DNA of 64,000 bases. Origin: JABAYQ01 sp042091225. GTDB taxonomy: Bacteria > Bacteroidota > Bacteroidia > Flavobacteriales > UBA7312. Of this stretch, positions 43,537 through 51,698 are shown piece by piece. A model generated the notes under the pieces. The model worked only from the letters and a program-made list of their open reading frames with translations. It ran no database searches and was not told the DNA's origin. Both the position numbers and the translations under genes were made by a program. How positions within the stretch are numbered: the stretch's first letter is position 1; every line of letters starts with the position of its first letter. The stretch spans positions 1 to 64,000 of the forward strand of contig JBELHW010000005.1 in the NCBI GenBank assembly GCA_042091225.1. Reading direction: 5' to 3'.

Positions 43537-44595
43537 TTAGTTGTCAGATTTTGATTTTGATACGCTCATAGACTTCAATACATTAGAGTTTAAATGTTCA
43601 TATTCCTTTCTTTTTTTACTTATGTCGCAGGCTAAATAAATTGCCTCTCTAAAAGAGGATTCGTCGCCAATATTTTTACCTGCAATGTCGTAAGCCGTGC
43701 CATGATCTGGAGAGGTGCGAACAAAGGATAGTCCCGCGCTATAGTTTACTCCTTTACCAAAAGAGATAGTCTTAAACGGGATAAGTCCCTGGTCATGATA
43801 CATTGCTAAAACTGCATCGAATTTATTCATTTGAGGAGATCCAAAAAAACTATCTGCAGGGTAAGGTCCGAAAGCTAAGATGTTATTTTGTTTGGCTTTT
43901 TCAATGGTTGGTTCTATTATGTTATTTTCTTCTTTTCCTAACACGCCATCGTCACCTGCATGAGGATTAAGTCCAAGTACGGCAATTTTAGGCTTACGAA
44001 TTCCAAAATCTTGTTTCAAGCTTTCTTGTAATAATTTTAATTTTTGAAGGATAGAATTTTGATTAATATTTTGAGCAACATTTTCTAAGGGAATATGACT
44101 CGTAACGACTCCAACTTTTAGGTTTTCGCTTGTCATTAACATTAAGGCGGTCTCCTTTTTTTTACTTGCTAAGTATTCGGTATGGCCTGGAAATTTAAAG
44201 CTATCAGACTGGATATTTTTTTTATTTATAGGTGCTGTAACAAGAGCATCGATGGTATTATCCACTAATTCATTTGTAGCTTTTTCTAAAGATAGAAATG
44301 CATACTTTCCGCCTTCCTTGTTATTCTCTCCAATCTTGAGTTCTACTTTTTCACTCCAAGATTCAAAAACATTTATTTTTCTAGACTTGACTTCTTTCAT
44401 TTCTTTAATAGAAACAAAGGAGAGATTTTCAAGCTTTAATATTTTTTTATATTGATTGATTAGATAAGAGTTTCCGAATAAGATAGGGGTACAGATATCT
44501 AACATTCGTCTGTCTTTAAAAGTCTTTAAAATTACTTCGAGACCGATTCCGTTTATATCTCCTAATGAGATTCCTATTTTAAGATTTTTCTTCAA
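43537..44595 (-). CDS. pdxA: 4-hydroxythreonine-4-phosphate dehydrogenase
   Basis: The 352-aa protein has the PdxA metal-binding histidines in FPGHTEYLA and YHDQGLIPFK, plus GLNPHAGDDG and VRTSPDHGTAYDIAG. It oxidises 4-phosphohydroxy-L-threonine in the DXP-dependent vitamin B6 pathway, which uses the product of dxs. The start must be the TTG at 44595. An in-frame stop (that of the aminopeptidase gene) lies just upstream, and the conserved sequence KIGISLGDINGIG begins at residue 6. Confidence 0.94.
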   Translation of the reverse strand: MKKNLKIGISLGDINGIGLEVILKTFKDRRMLDICTPILFGNSYLINQYKKILKLENLSFVSIKEMKEVKSRKINVFESWSEKVELKIGENNKEGGKYAFLSLEKATNELVDNTIDALVTAPINKKNIQSDSFKFPGHTEYLASKKKETALMLMTSENLKVGVVTSHIPLENVAQNINQNSILQKLKLLQESLKQDFGIRKPKIAVLGLNPHAGDDGVLGKEENNIIEPTIEKAKQNNILAFGPYPADSFFGSPQMNKFDAVLAMYHDQGLIPFKTISFGKGVNYSAGLSFVRTSPDHGTAYDIAGKNIGDESSFREAIYLACDISKKRKEYEHLNSNVLKSMSVSKSKSDN

Positions 44596-44598
44596 AAC

Positions 44599-46005
44599 TT
44601 ATTTTGATTTATTTTTAAGAAAGTCAAATAAAATTCTGACTCCAACTCCAGATCCGCCAATTCCTCTATAATTGAAAGGTGCTAAACTAAAGGCAGGACC
44701 CGCAATATCTAAATGAGTGTATGGATAGTCTGTAAAATGTTCTAGAAATTTACCAGCTGTAATGGCCCCTGCTTCTGGTCCACCAAGATTTTTTAGGTCT
44801 GCTATAGTAGATTTTAAATCGTTTTTGTATTCGTTCCAAAAGGGAAATTCTGCAATTCTTTCATGAACTTCATTCCCGCTCTTTTTTAGTTCTTTCATAG
44901 TATTTTCATCGTTACCCATTGCTACGATACCTTGTTTGCCAATAGCTCTTGCGGCAGCTCCTGTTAGAGTAGCTAAATCAATAACTAACTCAGGATCGTA
45001 TTTTTTAGCATAGCTAAGAGCATCGGCTAAAATTAGTCTTCCTTCTGCATCTGTATTTAAAACTTCTACGCTAGTGCCATCGTACATGGTAATTACATCC
45101 CCTGGAGCATATGCGTTTCCTGAAGGACGATTGTCCGTAGCAGGTACTAATGCAATTACATGAAGATCAAAATTAGCTTTAGCTAGAGCATACATTGCTC
45201 CTACTACTGCAGCTGAACCTCCCATATCACACTTCATCATATCCATCGAGTTTGCTGTTGGTTTAAGACTTAGCCCTCCAGTATCATAAACAATCCCCTT
45301 ACCAACTAAAATAATTGGTTTTTTATTTTTAGCTCCTTTAGTTTTCCATTCCATAATAGTAAAAGTAGGAGGGTCGATACTTCCTTTATTTACAGCTAAT
45401 AAACCTCCCATTTTAAGAGATTCAATTTTGTTTTTGTGTAAAACATCAATTTTTAAGCCAACTTGTTTGGCCATTTTCTCCATGTCTTTACTATATTGTA
45501 AAGCCGTCAGATACGATAGAGGTTCATTAACTAAATCTCTTGCCATAAAAGTTCCTTCAATCATTGCTTGGAGTTCTTTTACTTCGTCCTTATTATCGCT
45601 AATCAAATTGATTTTTTTAAGACTATTGCTTTTATCTTCTGTGAAATATTTTAAAAACTGATAATTACTAAGTGCTAAGCCTTCTGAAAAGTAGAAAGCT
45701 AAATTTTTAGACTTAGACAAATCTAATACGTCAATTTCTTTAAGCTTTGACGCTATAATTTTACCATGAAAGCTATTTGCGCTCAATCTTATTTTTTCAT
45801 TATTTTTCTCTAAATGCTCAACAAAAATATACTGATTTAGCCTGTTGATAGAGGTGCTTTTTATCTTATTTTTTATCTCTTTTAAAACAAATTTCTTTTC
45901 GTCTTTTGAAAAAGAAAAAGCGTCTAATTCTTCTATTTCATTTATAAGTAAAACAACAGAATTTTTGTTGTTTATTTTAGAGCTGTAGTAAATTGTAGAG
46001 TCCAT
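44599..46005 (-). CDS. M17 leucyl aminopeptidase family protein
   Basis: The 468-aa protein has the M17 two-metal centre in its C-terminal half: GKGIVYDTGGLSLKP (Lys and Asp ligands), MKCDMGGSAA and NTDAEGRLILADAL. The N-terminal domain (1-160) is divergent, as usual. It removes N-terminal amino acids from peptides as a cytosolic hexamer. It ends three bases before pdxA, so both share the promoter at 46031-46038. Confidence 0.94.
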   Translation of the reverse strand: MDSTIYYSSKINNKNSVVLLINEIEELDAFSFSKDEKKFVLKEIKNKIKSTSINRLNQYIFVEHLEKNNEKIRLSANSFHGKIIASKLKEIDVLDLSKSKNLAFYFSEGLALSNYQFLKYFTEDKSNSLKKINLISDNKDEVKELQAMIEGTFMARDLVNEPLSYLTALQYSKDMEKMAKQVGLKIDVLHKNKIESLKMGGLLAVNKGSIDPPTFTIMEWKTKGAKNKKPIILVGKGIVYDTGGLSLKPTANSMDMMKCDMGGSAAVVGAMYALAKANFDLHVIALVPATDNRPSGNAYAPGDVITMYDGTSVEVLNTDAEGRLILADALSYAKKYDPELVIDLATLTGAAARAIGKQGIVAMGNDENTMKELKKSGNEVHERIAEFPFWNEYKNDLKSTIADLKNLGGPEAGAITAGKFLEHFTDYPYTHLDIAGPAFSLAPFNYRGIGGSGVGVRILFDFLKNKSK

Positions 46006-46024
46006 TAATAATGTCGTATTTTTG
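45993..46024 (+). promoter_or_regulatory. Promoter of mqnC (TTG-N21-TAttTTTG)
   Basis: TTG at 45993-45995 and tatttttg at 46017-46024 are 21 bases apart and lie 26 bases before the mqnC ATG. The -33 part falls inside the first codons of the divergent aminopeptidase gene. Confidence 0.6.
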
Positions 46025-46030
46025 TACCTG

Positions 46031-46038
46031 CAAATTTA
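46031..46038 (-). promoter_or_regulatory. -7 element of the aminopeptidase-pdxA operon
   Basis: Minus-strand taaatttg, 25 bases before the aminopeptidase ATG. It overlaps head-to-head with the mqnC promoter, so the two transcripts would begin within a few bases of each other. Confidence 0.5.
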
Positions 46039-46050
46039 AGTTATTTTTAG

Positions 46051-47175
46051 ATGAAAACGGATACATTATTACAACGAGCATCACAATTCGAATTTTTAAG
46101 TGCTGAAGATGGGCAATTTCTTTTTGAAAATGCTTCTACGTCCGAACTAATGCATGTTGCTAATGAGCTAAGAAAGAAACAGAAACCTGATGGTTTAGTA
46201 AGTTGGCAAATAGATAGGAATGTTAATACAACTAACGCTTGCATAGCTAATTGTAAATTTTGCAACTTTTTTAGGCCGCCTGGTCATGAAGAGGTTTACG
46301 TAACAACGATAGATCAATACAAACCTAAAATTGAAGAAACAATAAAGTATGGCGGCGATCAATTGTTGTTACAAGGAGGCCATCATCCTGACTTAGGATT
46401 AGAATTTTATACCAACTTGTTTAAAGAGTTAAAGTCTTTATATCCACAAATTAGATTACACGCTTTAGGTCCGCCAGAAGTAGCACACATATGTAAATTA
46501 GAAAACAAATCTCATTTAGAGGTATTAGCTGCTTTAAAAGAAGCTGGTATGGACAGTCTTCCTGGAGCAGGAGCTGAAATTCTAAATGATAGAGTCAGAA
46601 GATTAATTTCAAGAGGAAAATGTACCGGTCAGGAATGGCTTGATGTAATGCGTGCTTGCCATCAACTAGATATTACTACATCCGCAACAATGATGTTTGG
46701 TCATATAGAAACGCTAGAAGAAAGGTTTGAACACTTAGTTTGGATAAGAGAAGTACAGTCCGAAAAACCAAAAGATTCAGAAGGATTTTTAGCCTTTATC
46801 CCTTGGCCTTTTATGGACGATGGCACTTTATTAAATAGAATAAGAGGAATTAAAAATAATGTTACTAGTGACGAATATATTCGCATGATTGCTATAAGTA
46901 GAATTATGCTGCCAAATGTTAAAAACATACAGGCTTCTTGGCTTACTGTTGGAAAAGAAACTGCTCAGTTGTGTTTACATGCTGGGGCCAATGACTTTGG
47001 TTCTATCATGATTGAAGAAAATGTTGTTTCCGCTGCTGGAGCTCCACATCGATTTACCTACAAAACAATTCAAGAAGCTATAATTGAAGCAGGCTTTACA
47101 CCGCAACTTAGAAGGCAAGACTACACCTTCAGAGATGTCCCTCAAAATATTGAAGAACAAGTAATAGACTACTAA
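46051..47175 (+). CDS. mqnC: Cyclic dehypoxanthinyl futalosine synthase (menaquinone, futalosine route)
   Basis: This 374-aa radical SAM enzyme has the cluster motif CIANCKFC (Cys64, Cys68, Cys71), LLQGGHHPDLG, SLPGAGAEIL, and the MqnC-specific run SATMMFGHIETLEER and GFLAFIPWPF. It cyclises dehypoxanthine futalosine using S-adenosylmethionine and a [4Fe-4S] cluster, a step of menaquinone synthesis. MqnE is the closest alternative; the FGHIET and FIPWPF runs favour MqnC. No other mqn genes are in the window. Its stop overlaps the ribE ATG. Confidence 0.92.
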   Translation: MKTDTLLQRASQFEFLSAEDGQFLFENASTSELMHVANELRKKQKPDGLVSWQIDRNVNTTNACIANCKFCNFFRPPGHEEVYVTTIDQYKPKIEETIKYGGDQLLLQGGHHPDLGLEFYTNLFKELKSLYPQIRLHALGPPEVAHICKLENKSHLEVLAALKEAGMDSLPGAGAEILNDRVRRLISRGKCTGQEWLDVMRACHQLDITTSATMMFGHIETLEERFEHLVWIREVQSEKPKDSEGFLAFIPWPFMDDGTLLNRIRGIKNNVTSDEYIRMIAISRIMLPNVKNIQASWLTVGKETAQLCLHAGANDFGSIMIEENVVSAAGAPHRFTYKTIQEAIIEAGFTPQLRRQDYTFRDVPQNIEEQVIDY

Positions 47176-47753
47176 TGTTTACAGGAATTATAGAACAAAT
47201 CGGCGAGGTGGTTGCTTTAGTAAAAGAGCAAGACAACTTACATGTAAGTGTAAAAGCAAACTTCACCCATGAGTTAAAAATTGACCAAAGTATTGCTCAT
47301 AACGGAATTTGCCTTACTGTAGTAGCCATTGAAAATGATGTCTATACGGTTACGGCAATTAAAGAAACTTTGGACAAAACCAATTTAGGGAGTCTAGAGA
47401 TAGGATCAGAAATTAATCTAGAAAGATGTATGAAATTAGGAGATCGTCTGGACGGCCATATAGTTCAAGGGCATGTAGATCAAACGGCTATTTGCACTAA
47501 AATTGGACAGGAAAACGGATGGCATACTTTTACTTTTAACTACCAAGATTGCAGCCATTTTACAGTAGAAAAAGGATCTATTTGTGTAAACGGCGTTAGC
47601 TTGACCGTTGTTAATTCTAAAGAAAATAGCTTTTCGGTTGCTATAATTCCTTACACTTTTGATCATACTAACTTCCACGATTTTAAAGAAGGAGATTTAG
47701 TTAACTTAGAATTTGACATCATTGGCAAATACATAACAAAGATGAATCGATGA
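47175..47753 (+). CDS. ribE: Riboflavin synthase, alpha subunit
   Basis: The 192-aa protein is two tandem lumazine-binding barrels: MFTGIIEQIG with NGICLTVVAI, and DGHIVQGHVD with VNGVSLTVVNS. It converts two 6,7-dimethyl-8-ribityllumazines to riboflavin and a pyrimidine by dismutation. The position between mqnC and a DUF3817 gene with ATG/TGA overlaps shows a shared transcript. Length is slightly short but both halves are complete. Confidence 0.95.
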   Translation: MFTGIIEQIGEVVALVKEQDNLHVSVKANFTHELKIDQSIAHNGICLTVVAIENDVYTVTAIKETLDKTNLGSLEIGSEINLERCMKLGDRLDGHIVQGHVDQTAICTKIGQENGWHTFTFNYQDCSHFTVEKGSICVNGVSLTVVNSKENSFSVAIIPYTFDHTNFHDFKEGDLVNLEFDIIGKYITKMNR

Positions 47754-48028
47754 AAAAGTTTTTTAGAATACTCACTCTCTTAGAAGGAATTTCTAATGTG
47801 TTATTAATTTTGGTAGCTGTTCCTGTTAAATATTTATTAGACAATGATTTTTTAGTTAAATTATTAGGGATGCCTCATGGACTTTTGTTTGTTGCATATT
47901 GTATAATGGCTATTTTTCTATCTTTAAGTGGATTTTATAAATGGGATATCAAAACTTTAGCATTGGTCTTATTAGCATCCATTGTTCCATTCGGAACCTT
48001 TTGGGTTGATAAAAAGTATTTGAGGTAA
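47750..48028 (+). CDS. DUF3817 family membrane protein
   Basis: The 92-aa protein has three membrane helices and the family pattern RILTLLEGISNVLL, LGMPHGLLFVAYC and VPFGTFWVDKKYL. The family is found in many bacteria, sometimes fused to transporters; its function is unknown. It overlaps the last four bases of ribE and is followed after 16 bases by a lipoprotein gene. Confidence 0.9.
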   Translation: MKKFFRILTLLEGISNVLLILVAVPVKYLLDNDFLVKLLGMPHGLLFVAYCIMAIFLSLSGFYKWDIKTLALVLLASIVPFGTFWVDKKYLR

Positions 48029-48044
48029 ATATTGACTTTTTAAA

Positions 48045-48290
48045 ATGAAAAAAATTCTACTTTTTCCAGCTTTTTTAGCATTAATTTTCTCTTGTGAAAA
48101 AGATTGTAATCAAATTGTTTCTTCGGCTTGTAATGATGAAGTCCCTAACGAATTATGTCAAGCTGTTTTTAATAGATGGTTTTTTAATAATGAGTCCAAT
48201 AGTTGTGAAGAAATAAGTTATTCCGGCTGTTCTGCAAAAGGATTTGAAACTTTAGAGGATTGCGAGCAATGTAAATGTGATGAAAAATAG
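48045..48290 (+). CDS. Small lipoprotein with BPTI/Kunitz-like cysteine framework
   Basis: The 81-aa product has a lipoprotein signal with lipobox Cys17 (LIFSCEK) and then a cysteine pattern C29-x8-C38-x15-C54-x7-C62-x10-C73-x2-C76. The intervals x8, x15 and x7 and the words FNRWFFN and YSGC are those of Kunitz (BPTI) protease inhibitors. The last intervals are two residues shorter than BPTI (x12 and x3). The position after Cys38 is Gln39-Ala40, so the P1 residue would be Gln rather than Lys/Arg. It is anchored outside the inner membrane or on the cell surface, where it might inhibit proteases. Fold and activity are inferred. Confidence 0.7.
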   Translation: MKKILLFPAFLALIFSCEKDCNQIVSSACNDEVPNELCQAVFNRWFFNNESNSCEEISYSGCSAKGFETLEDCEQCKCDEK

Positions 48291-48299
48291 TCTTTTATA

Positions 48300-48944
48300 T
48301 TAAGCAAATTCTTTCTCAATCAGTATTTCTAATTCTTTACAGTTATCAACTTCAAAGTCTGGAGTGTGTTTTATAAAGTCGCCATGACCATAGCTTACTC
48401 CAATTGATTTCATTTTATGATTTTTAGCACCAATAATATCGTATTTAGTATCCCCAATCATTATTGTCTTAGAGATGTCTAAATTATATTTTTTGACGAT
48501 ATAATCAATAATTTCGGTTTTATCACTTCGACTATTATCTAGATTACAACCAACAATTTCTGTAAATAAAGAGTCCATTTTATGTCCTTCTAATATTTCC
48601 TTTGCGAAGACAGTTGGCTTAGAAGTAGCAACAAATAAATTATATCCTCTTTCTTTCAAATTAATAAGTAATTGCCCTACGTAAGGAAAGAGTTGATGTT
48701 GATGAATTCCTGTAGTTTGGTAATATTTTCTAAAATAGGCAACAGCCTTCATAGCATCTTCATAATTTAACGATAACTTGGATTGAAAAGAATCCATTAT
48801 TGGTGGACCAATAAATTGATGCATTTCAGTTGTCGCTGGAATTTCTACTCCCATTTTCTGTGCAGCATGACGAATGGAGTTTAATATACCTTGTTGAGGT
48901 TCTATAATAGTACCATCTAAATCAAATAAGATATTTATAGACAT
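48300..48944 (-). CDS. HAD-superfamily hydrolase, phosphoglycolate phosphatase-like
   Basis: The 214-aa protein has HAD motif I FDLDGTI (nucleophile Asp8, acid Asp10), motif II in VATSKP, a Lys in the AKEIL region and motif IV GDTKYDIIGAKN. A four-helix cap lies between residues 18 and 85. It should remove phosphate from a small metabolite; Gph or PpaX type is the nearest class. The substrate is unknown. It is convergent with the Kunitz-like lipoprotein gene. Confidence 0.88.
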   Translation of the reverse strand: MSINILFDLDGTIIEPQQGILNSIRHAAQKMGVEIPATTEMHQFIGPPIMDSFQSKLSLNYEDAMKAVAYFRKYYQTTGIHQHQLFPYVGQLLINLKERGYNLFVATSKPTVFAKEILEGHKMDSLFTEIVGCNLDNSRSDKTEIIDYIVKKYNLDISKTIMIGDTKYDIIGAKNHKMKSIGVSYGHGDFIKHTPDFEVDNCKELEILIEKEFA

Positions 48945-49087
48945 GTTAATTAGTTTGAATATTCAAAATTAAATATTTATAGGCAAATATGGCTTCTTTT
49001 TAAAGTTATAACAAACTCTTTTTAAGCAAGTTATTTCGTTTGTTTTTAGATAGATTTTTATTGTAAAATTAGTTAAATTCGCAACAG

Positions 49088-50881
49088 ATGAAGAACATTA
49101 GAAATTTTTGTATTATAGCCCACATTGACCATGGCAAAAGCACTCTAGCAGATCGCTTGTTAGAGTTTACTGGCGCAGTTACAGAGAGGGAGTCTCAAGA
49201 TCAGTTGTTAGACAATATGGATCTTGAAAGAGAAAGAGGAATTACTATTAAAAGTCACGCCATCCAAATGGAGTATAATTTGAATGGCCAAGACTATGTT
49301 TTAAACTTAATTGACACCCCAGGGCATGTAGATTTTTCATACGAGGTATCCAGATCTATTGCTGCTTGCGAAGGAGCTTTATTAATTGTTGATGCTGCTC
49401 AAGGAATTCAGGCACAAACTATTTCAAATTTATATTTAGCACTAGAAAACGATTTAGAAATCATTCCTGTTTTGAATAAAATAGACTTGCCATCTGCAGA
49501 TCCTGAAGTTGTAAAAGATCAAATTATTGATTTAATCGGATGTAAAAATGAAGAGATTATTCCTGCTTCTGCCAAAACAGGTTTAGGAATAGACGACATT
49601 TTACAAGCTATTATTGACAGGATACCATGCCCAGAAGGAGATATAGACGCCCCTTTACAAGCTATGATTTTTGATTCGGTTTATAATTCTTTTAGAGGAA
49701 TTGAAGCTTATTTTAAAATTATAAATGGATCAATTAGAAAAGGAGATGAGGTTAAGTTTATGGCAACAGACAAAACTTATTTTACCGATGAAATAGGTGC
49801 CTTAAAGCTTACTCAAGAGCCTAAAAAAACGCTCTATGCTGGAGAGGTAGGATATATTATTTCTGGAATTAAAGACGCAAGAGAGGTAAAAGTCGGTGAT
49901 ACTCTTACAAAAGTAGAAAATCCTTCCTCAGAACCAATACAGGGCTTTGAAGATGTGAAGCCAATGGTTTTTGCCGGAATTTATCCTGTAGACACAGAAG
50001 ATTACGAGGAGCTCAGAAATTCTATGGAGAAACTTCAATTAAATGATGCATCTCTTACATTTGAGCCAGAATCTTCGGCTGCATTAGGTTTTGGGTTTCG
50101 TTGTGGGTTTTTAGGAATGCTGCACATGGAAATTATACAGGAACGATTGGAGCGAGAGTTTGACATGACTGTAATTACCACTGTTCCAAACGTTTCTTAT
50201 TATGCCCACACCACTAATCAAAAAGAAAAGCTTCTGATAAATAACCCCTCTGATTTACCAGATCCTTCCACTTTAGATTTTGTGGAAGAACCCTTTATTA
50301 GAGCTCAAATTATTACAAAGTCTGATTTTGTAGGACCAGTAATGTCGCTTTGTATTCAGAAAAGAGGAATCCTAAAAAATCAAGTTTATCTAACAACCGA
50401 TAGGGTAGAGCTAACATTTGAAATGCCACTTGGGGAAATCGTTTTTGATTTTTACGATAAGCTAAAGAGTATCTCAAGAGGTTATGCCTCTTTTGATTAT
50501 TTTCCTCTCGAATACAGACAGTCTAATTTGTCAAAATTAGATATTTTATTAAATGGTGATCAAGTTGACGCCCTATCTGCCCTTATTCATCGAGATAACG
50601 CTTATAGCTTAGGAAAAAAAATATGTCTTAAGCTTAAAGAACTTATCCCTAGACAACAGTTCGATATTGCTATACAGTCTGCAATTGGAGCAAAAATTAT
50701 TTCTAGAGAAACCGTAAAAGCAGTTCGTAAAGACGTTACTGCAAAATGCTATGGAGGGGATATTTCTAGAAAAAGGAAACTTCTTGAGAAGCAAAAGAAA
50801 GGTAAAAAACGAATGAGACAAATTGGTAGTGTCGAAATTCCACAATCTGCTTTTATGGCAGTTTTAAAACTAGACGACTAA
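49088..50881 (+). CDS. lepA: Elongation factor 4 (LepA)
   Basis: The 597-aa GTPase has G1 AHIDHGKSTLADRL, switch I RERGITIKS, DTPGHVDFSYE, NKIDLPSA and the LepA-specific C-terminal domain (DVTAKCYGGDISRKRKLL, then KKRMRQIG and SVEIPQSAFMAVL). It acts on the ribosome under stress or in initiation and assembly. It is followed by yebC on the same strand after a 45-base gap. Length is exactly that of the family. Confidence 0.97.
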   Translation: MKNIRNFCIIAHIDHGKSTLADRLLEFTGAVTERESQDQLLDNMDLERERGITIKSHAIQMEYNLNGQDYVLNLIDTPGHVDFSYEVSRSIAACEGALLIVDAAQGIQAQTISNLYLALENDLEIIPVLNKIDLPSADPEVVKDQIIDLIGCKNEEIIPASAKTGLGIDDILQAIIDRIPCPEGDIDAPLQAMIFDSVYNSFRGIEAYFKIINGSIRKGDEVKFMATDKTYFTDEIGALKLTQEPKKTLYAGEVGYIISGIKDAREVKVGDTLTKVENPSSEPIQGFEDVKPMVFAGIYPVDTEDYEELRNSMEKLQLNDASLTFEPESSAALGFGFRCGFLGMLHMEIIQERLEREFDMTVITTVPNVSYYAHTTNQKEKLLINNPSDLPDPSTLDFVEEPFIRAQIITKSDFVGPVMSLCIQKRGILKNQVYLTTDRVELTFEMPLGEIVFDFYDKLKSISRGYASFDYFPLEYRQSNLSKLDILLNGDQVDALSALIHRDNAYSLGKKICLKLKELIPRQQFDIAIQSAIGAKIISRETVKAVRKDVTAKCYGGDISRKRKLLEKQKKGKKRMRQIGSVEIPQSAFMAVLKLDD

Positions 50882-50926
50882 TTTTTTATATTAGCTTAAA
50901 CTAAACACTCAAAAAAACACTTCAAA

Positions 50927-51673
50927 ATGGGAAGAGCATTTGAATTTAGAAAGGCCAGAAAAATGAAACGTTGGTCTGCAATGGCAAAAACTTTTACTCG
51001 CATTGGTAAAGATATTTCAATGGCAGTTAAAGAAAATGGCCCTAATCCGGACACCAACTCTAGGTTAAGAGCGGTTATGCAAAATGCAAAGTCTGCTAAT
51101 ATGCCTAAAGACAATGTAGAAAGAGCTATTAAAAAAGCAATGGGCTCCGATTCTGCAAATTATGTCGAAACTAACTTGGAAGGATATGCTTCACATGGAG
51201 TTGCTGTCTTTGTAGAATGTACTACTGATAATAATAACAGAACGGTTGCTAATGTTCGTTCCTACTTCAATAAATGTGAGGGAAGTTTAGGAACTAATGG
51301 TTCCCTGGAATTTATTTTTGATAGAAAAGCAGTCTTTACTTTTTCTAACGATAATTTAGAAATAGATATGGAAGAATTAGAAATGGAACTTATTGACGCC
51401 GGACTCGAAGAAATTGAGTCCGATGGACAATCAGTAACTGTAACCACCAACTTTCCTGATTTTAGTAATATGCAAAAGCAATTAGAAAGCATGGCTATCG
51501 ATTTAGAAAGTTCTGAATTGCAAAGATTCCCAAATAACATCAAAACAGTTTCATTAGAAAATGCTAAAATGGTATTAAAACTCATAGATAAATTAGAGGA
51601 AGATGAAGATGTTCAAAATGTTTTCCATAATATGGAAATGACAGAAGAAATTTTATCTCATTTGGATGACTAA
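50927..51673 (+). CDS. YebC/PmpR-family protein
   Basis: The 248-aa protein begins MGRAFEFRKARKMKRWSAMA, the Bacteroidota variant of the AGHSKWANIKHRK start. It contains NPDTNSRLRAVMQNAK, MPKDNVERAIKKA and YVETNLEGYASHGVAVFVEC. YebC proteins were called transcription regulators, and recent work gives them a role in translation of proline-rich stretches on the ribosome. The position after lepA fits a translation role. Confidence 0.93.
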   Translation: MGRAFEFRKARKMKRWSAMAKTFTRIGKDISMAVKENGPNPDTNSRLRAVMQNAKSANMPKDNVERAIKKAMGSDSANYVETNLEGYASHGVAVFVECTTDNNNRTVANVRSYFNKCEGSLGTNGSLEFIFDRKAVFTFSNDNLEIDMEELEMELIDAGLEEIESDGQSVTVTTNFPDFSNMQKQLESMAIDLESSELQRFPNNIKTVSLENAKMVLKLIDKLEEDEDVQNVFHNMEMTEEILSHLDD

Positions 51674-51698
51674 TTCAACTTTACAGATTAAATAAAAA

